Origin: an uncultured Clostridia bacterium
GTDB taxonomy: Bacteria; Bacillota; Clostridia; Peptostreptococcales; Acidaminobacteraceae
Reading direction: 5' to 3'
Length of the DNA: 45,744 nucleotides
NCBI GenBank assembly: GCA_927417275.1
Contig: CAKMJV010000002.1
Coordinates: forward strand, 1 to 45,744
Below, in pieces: positions 21,210 through 31,358 of this stretch. A program made the translations under genes and the position numbers. The notes beneath the pieces are model-generated. The model was not told the origin of the DNA, searched no databases, and was given only the letters and a program-made list of their open reading frames with translations. The stretch's first letter is position 1, and every line of letters begins with the position of its first letter.

Positions 21210-21219
21210 AGGAGGTTCT

Positions 21220-21999
21220 ATGAGTAAGTCAATTGCTATATTCAATCAAAAGGGTGGCGTAGGAAAAACCACTACAGCTGTTAACTTTGGTGCTGCTTTA
21301 GCAGATCAAGGAAAAAAAGTGTTGCTAGTGGATAATGATCCGCAAGGAAACCTTACCAGTGGTGTAGGCATAGATAAGTCTTCTCTACAGTCGACCATAT
21401 ACAATGTGTTAATTAATGAAGTAGATATAGAGGACTGTTTACTGCATACTCAGTTTGAAAATCTCGATATAATACCTGGGAGTGTCGAACTCGCAGGTGC
21501 GGAAATCGAACTTATAGAGTTTGAGTCACGTGAGTTTTTATTAAAAAAGCAATTAGACCGTATTAAGAATAACTATGATTACGTTATCGTAGATTGTCCC
21601 CCTTCATTGGGACTTCTGACGATTAATGCGCTGGTTGCAGTAGATAGCATTCTAATTCCCATTCAATGTGAGTATTATGCACTTGAGGGTGTTGGACACT
21701 TAGTAAATACTTATAATCTGGTAAAAAAGAGTATTAATCCTCAATTAGAAATTCAAGGTGTTTTGTTAAGTATGTTTGATGGCCGTACGAACCTGTCTAT
21801 ACAAGTTGTTGATGAAGTTAAAAAGCATTTTAAACAGTTGGTATATACCACCATTGTCCCAAGAAATATACGTTTAGCAGAGGCACCAAGTTTCGGACTT
21901 CCGATAATTCACTATGATCGTAAATCAAAAGGTGCTGAAGCATATGTTGATTTGGTAGAAGAATTTTTGGAGCGCGAGGAGGACTTAGATGAGTATTAA
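21220..21999 (+). CDS. parA: Chromosome partitioning ATPase ParA (Soj)
   Basis: This 259-residue deviant-Walker ATPase binds DNA nonspecifically and moves or controls ParB-parS complexes; in Bacillus it also regulates DnaA. The deviant Walker A motif KGGVGKTT lies at 11-18, Walker A' is VDNDPQGN (about 38-45) and Walker B is VIVDCPPS. There is no N-terminal helix-turn-helix, so it is the chromosomal Soj type rather than the plasmid ParA type. It has a clear AGGAGG site and its own promoter. It overlaps parB by 11 bases. Confidence 0.96.
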   Translation: MSKSIAIFNQKGGVGKTTTAVNFGAALADQGKKVLLVDNDPQGNLTSGVGIDKSSLQSTIYNVLINEVDIEDCLLHTQFENLDIIPGSVELAGAEIELIEFESREFLLKKQLDRIKNNYDYVIVDCPPSLGLLTINALVAVDSILIPIQCEYYALEGVGHLVNTYNLVKKSINPQLEIQGVLLSMFDGRTNLSIQVVDEVKKHFKQLVYTTIVPRNIRLAEAPSFGLPIIHYDRKSKGAEAYVDLVEEFLEREEDLDEY

Positions 22000-22864
22000 G
22001 AAGACGGGTTTAGGTAAAGGTTTGGGGGCATTAATACCAAATGAATCCATGCAAGCCTTTGAAAATAAGATTTCTGAGCATGGTGAGTTAATTCATGAAA
22101 TTGATATGAATTTAATTATGCCCAACAAAGATCAGCCTAGAAAGAACTTTGATAGTGAAAAAATAGAAACCCTTGCCCATTCTATTTCTGATCACGGTTT
22201 GTTGCAACCCATCGTACTAAAAAAAATAGGCAGTTATTTTGAAATCATTGCAGGTGAGAGAAGATGGCGTGCTTATAAGCACTTAGGATATAAGAAAATT
22301 GCTTCTATTATAAAAGATGTGGATGAATCTACGATTGCGCAACTCGCTTTAATTGAGAACTTACAAAGAGAAGATTTGAATCCAATAGAAGAAGCAATGG
22401 CGTATCATCATCTGATTGAATTATATAAAATCACTCAAGAGCAAATGAGTCGAATTGCTGGTAAATCCAGAACGTATATTACAAATACGATGCGTTTATT
22501 AAAGTTAGAAACCACGATTCAAGAAGCGATTTCTGAATCTGTTATATCAAATGGTCATGGACGTGCTTTGTTGGGGATTGCATCAGAGAAAAACCGAAGA
22601 ATAGCGTTCGACAAAGTCGTTAAAGAGGGTTTAAGTGTAAGAGCAACCGAGGACCTTGTAAAGAATTTTGATTCTATATTTAAAGAACCTGTTAGCCGAG
22701 TTAAACCAAAAAAGCCAGTTGAAATCGTATCACTTGAAGACGAATTGTCTGTTACAATAGGCACTAAAGTTTCAATTAAAGAAAACAAAGGCAGAGGAAA
22801 AATTCTCATCGATTTTTATGATCAAGATGATTTAAATCGAATTATCGATATCATTTTCAAGTAA
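21989..22864 (+). CDS. parB: Chromosome partitioning protein ParB (Spo0J)
   Basis: This 291-residue CTP-dependent clamp loads at parS, spreads on DNA and recruits SMC. The N-terminal ParA-stimulating peptide (KKTGLGKGLGALIP) is present, the CTP-binding core has GERRWRA at 89-95 and ENLQREDLNPIEEA at 123-136, the parS-reading helix-turn-helix is at about 148-172, and the C-terminal dimer domain is complete. The ribosome site GGAGG lies inside parA, and the start overlaps parA by 11 bases. The stop codon directly abuts parS. On this contig the gene faces its own mirror copy tail to tail across parS. Confidence 0.97.
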   Translation: MSIKKTGLGKGLGALIPNESMQAFENKISEHGELIHEIDMNLIMPNKDQPRKNFDSEKIETLAHSISDHGLLQPIVLKKIGSYFEIIAGERRWRAYKHLGYKKIASIIKDVDESTIAQLALIENLQREDLNPIEEAMAYHHLIELYKITQEQMSRIAGKSRTYITNTMRLLKLETTIQEAISESVISNGHGRALLGIASEKNRRIAFDKVVKEGLSVRATEDLVKNFDSIFKEPVSRVKPKKPVEIVSLEDELSVTIGTKVSIKENKGRGKILIDFYDQDDLNRIIDIIFK

Positions 22865-22880
22865 TGTTTCACGTGAAACA
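22865..22880. other. parS centromere site at the exact axis of the palindrome
   Basis: TGTTTCACGTGAAACA is a perfect match to the bacterial parS consensus and is its own reverse complement. It begins at the base after the parB stop. The window's symmetry axis falls in its middle (CAC|GTG). Normally unrelated chromosomal sequence would follow on the far side; here parB simply resumes in reverse. Confidence 0.97.
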
Positions 22881-23756
22881 TTACTTGAAAATGATATCGA
22901 TAATTCGATTTAAATCATCTTGATCATAAAAATCGATGAGAATTTTTCCTCTGCCTTTGTTTTCTTTAATTGAAACTTTAGTGCCTATTGTAACAGACAA
23001 TTCGTCTTCAAGTGATACGATTTCAACTGGCTTTTTTGGTTTAACTCGGCTAACAGGTTCTTTAAATATAGAATCAAAATTCTTTACAAGGTCCTCGGTT
23101 GCTCTTACACTTAAACCCTCTTTAACGACTTTGTCGAACGCTATTCTTCGGTTTTTCTCTGATGCAATCCCCAACAAAGCACGTCCATGACCATTTGATA
23201 TAACAGATTCAGAAATCGCTTCTTGAATCGTGGTTTCTAACTTTAATAAACGCATCGTATTTGTAATATACGTTCTGGATTTACCAGCAATTCGACTCAT
23301 TTGCTCTTGAGTGATTTTATATAATTCAATCAGATGATGATACGCCATTGCTTCTTCTATTGGATTCAAATCTTCTCTTTGTAAGTTCTCAATTAAAGCG
23401 AGTTGCGCAATCGTAGATTCATCCACATCTTTTATAATAGAAGCAATTTTCTTATATCCTAAGTGCTTATAAGCACGCCATCTTCTCTCACCTGCAATGA
23501 TTTCAAAATAACTGCCTATTTTTTTTAGTACGATGGGTTGCAACAAACCGTGATCAGAAATAGAATGGGCAAGGGTTTCTATTTTTTCACTATCAAAGTT
23601 CTTTCTAGGCTGATCTTTGTTGGGCATAATTAAATTCATATCAATTTCATGAATTAACTCACCATGCTCAGAAATCTTATTTTCAAAGGCTTGCATGGAT
23701 TCATTTGGTATTAATGCCCCCAAACCTTTACCTAAACCCGTCTTCTTAATACTCAT
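22881..23756 (-). CDS. parB: ParB (Spo0J), mirror copy
   Basis: This is the exact reverse-complement copy of 21989-22864, with an identical 291-residue CTP-dependent parS clamp (GERRWRA at 89-95, HTH at about 148-172). Its stop also abuts parS, so the two parB copies converge on one site. Two identical parB genes 16 bases apart have no known precedent to me, which supports an artefactual arm. Confidence 0.95.
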   Translation of the reverse strand: MSIKKTGLGKGLGALIPNESMQAFENKISEHGELIHEIDMNLIMPNKDQPRKNFDSEKIETLAHSISDHGLLQPIVLKKIGSYFEIIAGERRWRAYKHLGYKKIASIIKDVDESTIAQLALIENLQREDLNPIEEAMAYHHLIELYKITQEQMSRIAGKSRTYITNTMRLLKLETTIQEAISESVISNGHGRALLGIASEKNRRIAFDKVVKEGLSVRATEDLVKNFDSIFKEPVSRVKPKKPVEIVSLEDELSVTIGTKVSIKENKGRGKILIDFYDQDDLNRIIDIIFK

Positions 23757-24525
23757 CTAAGTCCTCCTCGCGCTCCAAAAATTCTTCTACCAAATCAACA
23801 TATGCTTCAGCACCTTTTGATTTACGATCATAGTGAATTATCGGAAGTCCGAAACTTGGTGCCTCTGCTAAACGTATATTTCTTGGGACAATGGTGGTAT
23901 ATACCAACTGTTTAAAATGCTTTTTAACTTCATCAACAACTTGTATAGACAGGTTCGTACGGCCATCAAACATACTTAACAAAACACCTTGAATTTCTAA
24001 TTGAGGATTAATACTCTTTTTTACCAGATTATAAGTATTTACTAAGTGTCCAACACCCTCAAGTGCATAATACTCACATTGAATGGGAATTAGAATGCTA
24101 TCTACTGCAACCAGCGCATTAATCGTCAGAAGTCCCAATGAAGGGGGACAATCTACGATAACGTAATCATAGTTATTCTTAATACGGTCTAATTGCTTTT
24201 TTAATAAAAACTCACGTGACTCAAACTCTATAAGTTCGATTTCCGCACCTGCGAGTTCGACACTCCCAGGTATTATATCGAGATTTTCAAACTGAGTATG
24301 CAGTAAACAGTCCTCTATATCTACTTCATTAATTAACACATTGTATATGGTCGACTGTAGAGAAGACTTATCTATGCCTACACCACTGGTAAGGTTTCCT
24401 TGCGGATCATTATCCACTAGCAACACTTTTTTTCCTTGATCTGCTAAAGCAGCACCAAAGTTAACAGCTGTAGTGGTTTTTCCTACGCCACCCTTTTGAT
24501 TGAATATAGCAATTGACTTACTCAT
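23746..24525 (-). CDS. parA: ParA (Soj), mirror copy
   Basis: This is the exact copy of 21220-21999: a 259-residue chromosomal-type ParA with deviant Walker motif KGGVGKTT at 11-18. The 11-base overlap with parB and the AGGAGG site are reproduced without change, as is the promoter upstream. Confidence 0.95.
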   Translation of the reverse strand: MSKSIAIFNQKGGVGKTTTAVNFGAALADQGKKVLLVDNDPQGNLTSGVGIDKSSLQSTIYNVLINEVDIEDCLLHTQFENLDIIPGSVELAGAEIELIEFESREFLLKKQLDRIKNNYDYVIVDCPPSLGLLTINALVAVDSILIPIQCEYYALEGVGHLVNTYNLVKKSINPQLEIQGVLLSMFDGRTNLSIQVVDEVKKHFKQLVYTTIVPRNIRLAEAPSFGLPIIHYDRKSKGAEAYVDLVEEFLEREEDLDEY

Positions 24526-24535
24526 AGAACCTCCT

Positions 24536-24548
24536 GTATAGCCTATAC
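24536..24548. promoter_or_regulatory. Operator-like palindrome upstream of parA, mirror copy
   Basis: The same GTATAG-N-CTATAC dyad as at 21197-21209. Confidence 0.4.
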
Positions 24549-24551
24549 TAT

Positions 24552-24580
24552 ATTATACTTTATAATGCTTATATAAACAA
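24552..24580 (-). promoter_or_regulatory. parA-parB promoter, mirror copy
   Basis: TTGTTT, 17 bases, TATAAT on the minus strand; identical to 21165-21193. Confidence 0.68.
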
Positions 24581-24593
24581 AGGAATTGCAAGC

Positions 24594-25292
24594 CTATAAA
24601 GGAGACTTTTTGGGCACACCAGGTTTTCTTGGATATTTTTTGTCAATTTTTCCAATTTTTTCTATAATCATTATTTCTCGTTTACCAAAATTACCTGGTA
24701 AATCGAATGTTACCATATCAACAAGTTTAGATTGCATCAGCAATAACGATCTATTCGCATCGTCTAATTCTGTTTTTGTCTTTAAACTTTTATAAGCAAG
24801 AAAATGTCCACCCACTTTTACAAAGGGCATCACAAACTCTAATAAAAGTCGCAATTCAGCTACAGCACGTGAAACGGCATAATCGTACTTTTCTCTATAC
24901 TTAATGTCTTGTCCAAAATCTTCTGCACGGCCATGAATTAAATGCATTGCGTCTACATTAATTTCTCGACAAGCACGTTCAATAAATCCAATACGCTTAT
25001 TTAAGGCATCAAGGCCAGTAATCTCTATACTTGGATACATCACTTTTAATGGTATTGCAGGAAATCCCGCGCCAGTACCAATATCTATAAAGCGCTTGTG
25101 CTCATAAGGTAAGTCCAGTTTACTGATAATCATCGAATCAATAAAATGTTTAATATAAACTTCTGTTTTGTCGGTAATTGCTGTTAAATTGTATTTTTCA
25201 TTCTCTTGAATAAGCAGATTATAAAACAATTCAAGCTGCTCTAATTGATGCGGTGTTACATTTATACCAATTTCATCAAAATACTGCTTCAT
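24594..25292 (-). CDS. rsmG: 16S rRNA m7G527 methyltransferase RsmG, mirror copy
   Basis: This is the exact copy of 20453-21151 (232 residues, SAM motif IGTGAGFPAIPL). It follows mnmG by 2 bases as on the other arm, with no substitution in the protein. Confidence 0.94.
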   Translation of the reverse strand: MKQYFDEIGINVTPHQLEQLELFYNLLIQENEKYNLTAITDKTEVYIKHFIDSMIISKLDLPYEHKRFIDIGTGAGFPAIPLKVMYPSIEITGLDALNKRIGFIERACREINVDAMHLIHGRAEDFGQDIKYREKYDYAVSRAVAELRLLLEFVMPFVKVGGHFLAYKSLKTKTELDDANRSLLLMQSKLVDMVTFDLPGNFGKREIMIIEKIGKIDKKYPRKPGVPKKSPL

Positions 25293-25294
25293 AC

Positions 25295-27181
25295 TTAATT
25301 TCCCCTTCTTCTAAACTGTTCAATATACACCAAAAGAACAGATATATCTGCTGGTGAAACACCTGAAATTCTAGAAGCTTGCCCGATAGAAGTGGGTTTA
25401 ATTGCATCTAGTTTTTGTCTTGCCTCCAACCTTAAACCATCAATTGAGGAATAATCAATACCCTCAGGCAACTTTTTTTCCTCAAGTGACTTAAACTTTT
25501 CAACTTGTTGAAGTTGCTTCTTAATATATCCCTCATATTTTAAAGATACTTCGACTTGCTTAATGACATCTATGGTTAGATCACTCGGTCTATTCACGTC
25601 AATGGATTCTAAATGCTTATAAAAAATTTCTGGTCGCTTTAACAAATCTATAATTTTAAATCCTTGAGTAACCACCGGAATACCCATGGCTTCAAAAATA
25701 GGATTTAAGTCTGTCGCTTTTAGTGTAACTTTTGAAACACGCATAAGTTCTTCTTCAATCATTTGCAGTTTTCGCGTAAACTTACTATAACGTGAATCCT
25801 TAACCAATCCTATATCGTAACCTTTTTGTGTAAGTCTTAAATCTGCATTGTCTTGTCGCAAAAGTAATCGATACTCAGAACGAGAGGTCATCATCCTATA
25901 TGGCTCATCTGTTCCTTTAGTGACAAGGTCATCAATTAAAACACCAATGTATGCTTCAGATCGGTCCAATATAAATGGCGATTGACCTTTTACTTTTAAA
26001 GCAGCATTAATCCCAGCTATAAGTCCTTGCGCAGCAGCTTCTTCATAACCAGAAGTACCATTAAATTGACCTGCAGAAAACAAGCCTTCGATTTCCTTAA
26101 ACTCTAATGATAACGACAAATCAAGCGGGTTAATACAATCATACTCAATGGCATAAGCAGGTCTCATAATTTCACAGTTTCTTAACCCAGGAATCGTTCG
26201 CATAAAAGCAAGTTGAACATCCTCAGACATACTCGTAGACATACCTTGAACATACATTTCATTTGTATCACGCCCTTCAGGCTCTATAAACAATTGATGT
26301 CTTGGTTTATCTGTGAATCGCAAGAGTTTTGTTTCAATAGAAGGACAATACCGTGGACCCGTTCCTTCTATCGTTCCTGTAAAAAGACCAGAACGATCTA
26401 AATTATTTAATATAACATCATGTGTTTCTTGATTCGTATATGTTAACCAACACGGCATTTCGTCCAGTTCAACATGATCATTCATAAATGAAAACAATTC
26501 GTATGCTTTGTCTCCCCATTGAATTTCCATTTCATCATAATTTAAAGTTCGACCATCTATACGTGCAGGCGTACCCGTTTTAAATCTTCTAAGTTCAATA
26601 TCGTGCTTTTTTAGATCTTTAACCAAGTCGTATGAAGCAGCGAGGCCATTTGGACCGCTTTGAATTAAAGCATCTCCTATAAAAATCGTGCTTCCTAAAT
26701 ACGTTCCTGTTGCTAACACGATAACATTACTTTTATAATAACTACCTGTTTGTGTGATAACACCTTTGAGTTTTCCATCTTCTATTACAATTTGAGAAAC
26801 TTCAGCCTGCTTTACATGCAAATGCTCCGTGTTCTCCATAACGCGCTTCATTTCGGTATGATACTTATTTTTATCTGCTTGTGCACGTAAAGAATGAACT
26901 GCAGGGCCTTTACTGCTATTGAGCATTTTACTTTGCAAAAATGAACGATCGATGTTTAAGCCCATTTCACCACCTAAAGCATCAATTTCTTTTACTAGAT
27001 GCCCTTTTCCTGTTCCACCAATAGACGGATTACAAGGCATCATCGCAATTGAATCTAAATTTATAGAAAGTACCAGCGTTTTTACACCCATTCGTGCACT
27101 GGCCAGTGCGGCTTCACATCCTGCATGTCCTGCGCCAACAACTATACAGTCATAGTTGCCAGCATCATAGGTTCTTACCAT
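25295..27181 (-). CDS. mnmG: tRNA modification enzyme MnmG, mirror copy
   Basis: This is the exact copy of 18564-20450 (628 residues). The FAD motif GAGHAG and all family motifs are unchanged, so the enzyme would be fully functional if this arm were real. Confidence 0.95.
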   Translation of the reverse strand: MVRTYDAGNYDCIVVGAGHAGCEAALASARMGVKTLVLSINLDSIAMMPCNPSIGGTGKGHLVKEIDALGGEMGLNIDRSFLQSKMLNSSKGPAVHSLRAQADKNKYHTEMKRVMENTEHLHVKQAEVSQIVIEDGKLKGVITQTGSYYKSNVIVLATGTYLGSTIFIGDALIQSGPNGLAASYDLVKDLKKHDIELRRFKTGTPARIDGRTLNYDEMEIQWGDKAYELFSFMNDHVELDEMPCWLTYTNQETHDVILNNLDRSGLFTGTIEGTGPRYCPSIETKLLRFTDKPRHQLFIEPEGRDTNEMYVQGMSTSMSEDVQLAFMRTIPGLRNCEIMRPAYAIEYDCINPLDLSLSLEFKEIEGLFSAGQFNGTSGYEEAAAQGLIAGINAALKVKGQSPFILDRSEAYIGVLIDDLVTKGTDEPYRMMTSRSEYRLLLRQDNADLRLTQKGYDIGLVKDSRYSKFTRKLQMIEEELMRVSKVTLKATDLNPIFEAMGIPVVTQGFKIIDLLKRPEIFYKHLESIDVNRPSDLTIDVIKQVEVSLKYEGYIKKQLQQVEKFKSLEEKKLPEGIDYSSIDGLRLEARQKLDAIKPTSIGQASRISGVSPADISVLLVYIEQFRRRGN

Positions 27182-27191
27182 TATATACTCC

Positions 27192-28559
27192 TTATTTTCC
27201 TAAGCAAAAATTGCTAAATATACTATTTAATAAATCACTTTCAACAGATTCACCTGTAATTTTACCGAGATTTAAAATAGCATCCTTAATATCTACTTCT
27301 ATAAAATCATAGGGCAATCGCGTTTGAGTGGCTTTTTTTGCATCTTTCACATTTTTTAAAGCCGCTTCTAGCAAATGAATATGACGTGAATTGCTGATTA
27401 TTTCATTTTCACTGACACCAACTTGCTGCGTAAGCACCATCTCTGAAATCGCTTTTTCAACATCAGAAATACCTGTGTCACGTTCTATGGATGTTCTAAT
27501 AATCCGTTTATCGTGGAGTAACATCTCAATCTTTGAATAATCTATTTTCTGCTCTAAATCTGTTTTATTTACGATTACAATAGCATGTTTATCCTTTACG
27601 AGATCCATAATCAATAAATCTTCTTCTGACAATGCTTCTGCTGCATTCAACATAAAAATAATTAAGTCAGCTTCATTAAAAGCGATTTTTGAACGCTCGA
27701 CGCCAATTTTTTCAACGACATCTTCTGTATCTCTGATACCAGCAGTATCCACCAATTTAATAGGTATACCGCCAATATTCATAAATTCCTCAATTAAATC
27801 TCTGGTAGTACCTGCAATTTCAGTTACGATCGCACGCGCATCTTTTAATAAGGCGTTCATCAAACTTGATTTCCCTACATTCGGTTTTCCAACAATCGCC
27901 GTTTTTAAACCTTCTCTTAGTATTCTACCATTTTCAGCATTTTCAAGTAAACCACTTAAAAAAACTTCAACCTGACTTAAGCGATCACTTATCTCTTCAT
28001 ATGATATATCTTCTATATCTTCTTCTGGGTAATCGATGCCAACTTCAATAAAAGCCATCAAAGCCATCATATCCATTCTAGCCTGTTTAACCCGTTTAGA
28101 AAGATGACCTTCTAATTGATTTAAGGCAATATCAAACCCTTTTTTCGTTTTAGCAGAGATTAAATCCATTACAGATTCAGCTTGTGTTAAATCTATTCTT
28201 CCATTTAAAAATGCGCGCTGTGTGAATTCTCCACGCTCTGCCATTCTTGCACCTTTTCTTTGAATGCGCGAGAGTATTTCTCTAAGTGGTATAATGCCAC
28301 CATGACAATTAATTTCTACCACATCTTCACATGTATATGTTGATGGCGCGTGCATTTTTACGACCATGACTTCATCGATTACTTGATGGTCTTCTATTAT
28401 ATGCCCATAAGTTAAAACCCTATTTTTTAAAGGTGTATGGGTAGGGGATACGAATATTTGATCTATTATATGAAAGGCCTCAGGCCCACTCATTCTTATA
28501 ATACCTATCGCACCTTCACCTATAGGTGTTGAAATTGCAACTATTGTATCAACTAACAT
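27192..28559 (-). CDS. mnmE: tRNA modification GTPase MnmE, mirror copy
   Basis: This is the exact copy of 17186-18553 (455 residues), with all four G motifs and the C-terminal FCLGK intact. Spacing to mnmG is the same 10 bases. Confidence 0.95.
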   Translation of the reverse strand: MLVDTIVAISTPIGEGAIGIIRMSGPEAFHIIDQIFVSPTHTPLKNRVLTYGHIIEDHQVIDEVMVVKMHAPSTYTCEDVVEINCHGGIIPLREILSRIQRKGARMAERGEFTQRAFLNGRIDLTQAESVMDLISAKTKKGFDIALNQLEGHLSKRVKQARMDMMALMAFIEVGIDYPEEDIEDISYEEISDRLSQVEVFLSGLLENAENGRILREGLKTAIVGKPNVGKSSLMNALLKDARAIVTEIAGTTRDLIEEFMNIGGIPIKLVDTAGIRDTEDVVEKIGVERSKIAFNEADLIIFMLNAAEALSEEDLLIMDLVKDKHAIVIVNKTDLEQKIDYSKIEMLLHDKRIIRTSIERDTGISDVEKAISEMVLTQQVGVSENEIISNSRHIHLLEAALKNVKDAKKATQTRLPYDFIEVDIKDAILNLGKITGESVESDLLNSIFSNFCLGK

Positions 28560-28578
28560 TTTACTTCTCCTGTAAATT

Positions 28579-28608
28579 AAAATATAACCCAGTGTTTAAC
28601 TGGGTTAT
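28579..28608 (-). terminator. Terminator after jag, mirror copy
   Basis: The same ATAACCCAG/CTGGGTTAT hairpin as at 17137-17166, read on the minus strand. Confidence 0.78.
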
Positions 28609-28613
28609 TAGGA

Positions 28614-29249
28614 TTAGTTCACTTTATTCTTTTTATAGTCATAGTAAATCACTACTTTTCTATAAGGTTCATCACCTTCAGATTTAGTGCTTACATTTGG
28701 ATTATTCTGAAGTGTTGAGTGAATAATTCTTCTTTCATATGGATTCATTGGTTCAAGAATTACATTTTTTCTAGATTTTTTTACTTTAAGCGCTAATTTA
28801 TCTGCAAGTGATTCAAGCGTTTCTTTTCGCTTTGCACGATAATTTTCAGTATCTAAAATAACTCTTAAATAACTTTCTCTGTCTTTATTTACAACCAAAC
28901 TCACTAAATACTGTAAAGAATCTAAAGTTTGACCTCTTTTACCTATTAAAATAGCCATATCTTCGCCAATCATGTTGATATTTAATGTTTCTTCAACTTG
29001 CTCACATTCGATATCCGCTTTTATGTGCATCTCTTTTAACAACTGTCCTAAGAAGTTTTGTGCAACATCAGTTGAAGTGTTTTTCTTAGACACTTTAATA
29101 CGTGTTTCTTTTGCACCTAAACCCAAAAAACCTTTTGAACCTTCTTCAAGAATTTCTATTTCAACTTGCTCGCGTGTTACTTCAAGCTCAATAAGTGCTA
29201 AACGAAGTGCTTCTTCAACACTTTTTCCGGATTTCTCAACAAATTTCAT
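28614..29249 (-). CDS. jag: Jag/KhpB RNA-binding protein, mirror copy
   Basis: This is the exact copy of 16496-17131 (211 residues: Jag_N, KH with GKRG, R3H). The one-base overlap with the yidC stop is preserved. Confidence 0.93.
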   Translation of the reverse strand: MKFVEKSGKSVEEALRLALIELEVTREQVEIEILEEGSKGFLGLGAKETRIKVSKKNTSTDVAQNFLGQLLKEMHIKADIECEQVEETLNINMIGEDMAILIGKRGQTLDSLQYLVSLVVNKDRESYLRVILDTENYRAKRKETLESLADKLALKVKKSRKNVILEPMNPYERRIIHSTLQNNPNVSTKSEGDEPYRKVVIYYDYKKNKVN

Positions 29250-29974
29250 TATTTCGCATCCCCCTTAGCTGGCGCATTCATAATACGTTGCTGAACAATT
29301 TGGAAAATACTACCTACGGTCCAATACAATATTAAACCCGCAGACAATGATGTACCCCAGAAAAGAATCATTACTGGAAATATCGTTTGCATAATTTTCA
29401 TTTGACTGTTCATCGCCTTATTATCACTAGATGGCGTAGTCGCATTCATAGAAGACATTTGTACATAAGTTAAAGCAGCCGACAAAATAGGCATGATACC
29501 TGGTAAACCTACAAACCAATCAGGACCTGAAGAAACGACATTACCCATTAAATCAGGTAAAGAAAGGTTCTTAATCCATAGAAAAGTATCTTGTGTTGCA
29601 CTTACTAATAAATCTGGATTGTCGATAAACACATAGGTACCTGGTTCTCTTAATGCCGTAAAAAGACCGATGATAATAGGGAACTGAATTAAAAGAGGTA
29701 AACAACCACTTAAAGGATTATACTTATGTTCCTTATATAGTTCAACAAGCATTTGATTTTGCTTTTCTTTATTGTCTTTATATTTTTCTTGTATTTCCTT
29801 CATTTTTGGTTGAATAACAGCCATCGCTTTTGAAGAACGCATTTGTTTAATTGTAAAAGGCATTAATAACAACTTAGTTATCAATGTAAATAAAATAATC
29901 GCTATACCATAATCATTTACAATCGTATAAATTAAACCTAATAAGTACCCGAAAATTTGTGCAAATATAGCCAA
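29249..29974 (-). CDS. yidC: Membrane insertase YidC, mirror copy
   Basis: This is the exact copy of 15771-16496 (241 residues, TTG start, groove Lys34, no lipobox). The ribosome site GGAGGG and spacing are identical. Confidence 0.94.
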   Translation of the reverse strand: MAIFAQIFGYLLGLIYTIVNDYGIAIILFTLITKLLLMPFTIKQMRSSKAMAVIQPKMKEIQEKYKDNKEKQNQMLVELYKEHKYNPLSGCLPLLIQFPIIIGLFTALREPGTYVFIDNPDLLVSATQDTFLWIKNLSLPDLMGNVVSSGPDWFVGLPGIMPILSAALTYVQMSSMNATTPSSDNKAMNSQMKIMQTIFPVMILFWGTSLSAGLILYWTVGSIFQIVQQRIMNAPAKGDAK

Positions 29975-29993
29975 CTTTAATACCCTCCTAATT

Positions 29994-30203
29994 CTACTCT
30001 AATGGGTCGTATCCACCTGGATGAAAGGGATGACATTTAAGAATACGCTTTATACTTAAACGAGATCCTTTTATCGCACCATACTTTTCAATCGCCAAAA
30101 TTGCATATTGAGAACAGGTAGGATGAAACCTACAATTGCTACCCAATATAGGTGAAATATATTTTTGATAAACTCTTATTATCAAAATCAACACACTCTT
30201 CAT
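29994..30203 (-). CDS. yidD: YidD, mirror copy
   Basis: This is the exact copy of 15542-15751 (69 residues, [11 protein letters not shown] motif). The start is chosen at the ATG 8 bases after GGAAAG, as on the left arm. Confidence 0.91.
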   Translation of the reverse strand: MKSVLILIIRVYQKYISPILGSNCRFHPTCSQYAILAIEKYGAIKGSRLSIKRILKCHPFHPGGYDPLE

Positions 30204-30227
30204 AAAATACACTTTCCAAAAAAATAA

Positions 30228-30551
30228 CTATAGAGATATCTTTCTAAATATGTATTTTAAAGATTTTGTCAATTCGTTATAATCTGCTTGATTTGAGCGC
30301 ACGCGCGCTACAAAAATCAAATCATACCCACCAAAACCGCTAAAATTCAACCTGAATGACTCTCTAATCCGCCTTCTGACTCTATTTCTTACGACGCTAT
30401 TTCCTACTTTTTTACTAATAGAAAATCCAATGCGTGTTACCCCCAACTGATTGGGTAGATAATAAACAACAATGTTCTTATCGGCAAATGATTTTCCACG
30501 CTTATAGACTTTGGAAAACTCTGAAGGTTTCTTTAAACTTTCAAAAGTCAT
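30228..30551 (-). CDS. rnpA: Ribonuclease P protein component, mirror copy
   Basis: This is the exact copy of 15194-15517 (107 residues, RNRVRRRIRE). The second of two adjacent ATGs is preferred because of ribosome-site spacing. Confidence 0.93.
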   Translation of the reverse strand: MTFESLKKPSEFSKVYKRGKSFADKNIVVYYLPNQLGVTRIGFSISKKVGNSVVRNRVRRRIRESFRLNFSGFGGYDLIFVARVRSNQADYNELTKSLKYIFRKISL

Positions 30552-30574
30552 CATGCCTCCATTATGCTAATTAC

Positions 30575-30602
30575 AAAAAAAGACCACTGACTGCGGTCTT
30601 TT
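30575..30602 (-). terminator. rpmH-rnpA attenuator, mirror copy
   Basis: The same AAAAGACC/GGTCTTTT hairpin and T run as at 15143-15170. Confidence 0.83.
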
Positions 30603-30608
30603 AATCCA

Positions 30609-30743
30609 TTAAGCAGATAATTTTTTTCTACCTTTTCTTCTTCTTGCTTTAATGACATTTCTGCCTGCACTTGTTTTCATTCTTTTGCGAAAACCGTGTT
30701 CAACTTTTCTCTGTCTCTTTTTAGGTTGATAAGTTCTTTTCAT
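30609..30743 (-). CDS. rpmH: 50S ribosomal protein L34, mirror copy
   Basis: This is the exact copy of 15002-15136 (44 residues, [10 protein letters not shown] start), with the same near-ideal ribosome site and consensus promoter upstream. Confidence 0.96.
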   Translation of the reverse strand: MKRTYQPKKRQRKVEHGFRKRMKTSAGRNVIKARRRKGRKKLSA

Positions 30744-30813
30744 TCCAGACACCTCCTTAAACTTTACATATACATATATATAAACATATTTTTTTTCATA
30801 AGTCCGCTAAAAC

Positions 30814-30842
30814 ATTATAACTTGAACCTTTATCTCTGTCAA
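30814..30842 (-). promoter_or_regulatory. rpmH promoter, mirror copy
   Basis: TTGACA, 17 bases, TATAAT on the minus strand; identical to 14903-14931. Confidence 0.88.
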
Positions 30843-31163
30843 GTTTAAAGAAACAAAGGTTTTTTTGATCTACAAATTGTCCATCATACTATATATAGTA
30901 AGGAAGAAATATAAAAAAGACTTATTTAGTAGTTATAAACATTTCATACACAGAAATTTGAATAAAAAAACACAATCATCCACATATTTTAAATTTTAAT
31001 CTTATGTAAAATTTTATCCACAAAAATATATTATATTCTTTTTTGTGGATAAGTTTGAAAAGTGGCTTGAAATTTGTTAAAATAATTTGTACTCACAATT
31101 TAGACAACGTGTTAGTAAAAATTTGTGGATAACTCGTGATTGTTGATTGTTTGTCATTTTTTT

Positions 31164-31194
31164 TTGACTTTTTGATTATCTAACTGTGTATACT
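31164..31194 (+). promoter_or_regulatory. dnaA: Candidate dnaA promoter, mirror copy
   Basis: TTGACT, 19 bases, TATACT on the plus strand, touching a DnaA box; same caveats as 14551-14581. Confidence 0.33.
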
Positions 31195-31358
31195 GTTGAT
31201 AAATCAACCCCTTTTCTGTTGATAACTATATTTTAACATTTTTTATCCACATTTTTAGTAACTGTTTTAATTTTAAAAAACATCAGAAATATGTCATACT
31301 TTATCAACAGCCTATCTCTTTAAACTGTTGATAATCATAATATTTAGGAGGATAACGC

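Larger units (their letters stand above)
30744..31358. other. oriC, dnaA-rpmH part, mirror copy
   Basis: Mirror of 14387-15001. Perfect TTATCCACA boxes lie at 31014-31022 (+), 31044-31052 (-), 31124-31132 (-) and 31243-31251 (+). TTATCAACA boxes lie at 31194-31202 (-), 31217-31225 (-), 31301-31309 (+) and 31326-31334 (-). If real, this would be a second complete origin about 16 kb from the first. Confidence 0.88.

Noticed and set aside
22800..22945. Hairpin telomere or head-to-head dimer of a linear replicon
   Set aside because: The axis is a normal parS beside parB, and all genes are chromosomal core genes. There is no telomere resolvase or telomere-like long imperfect palindrome.
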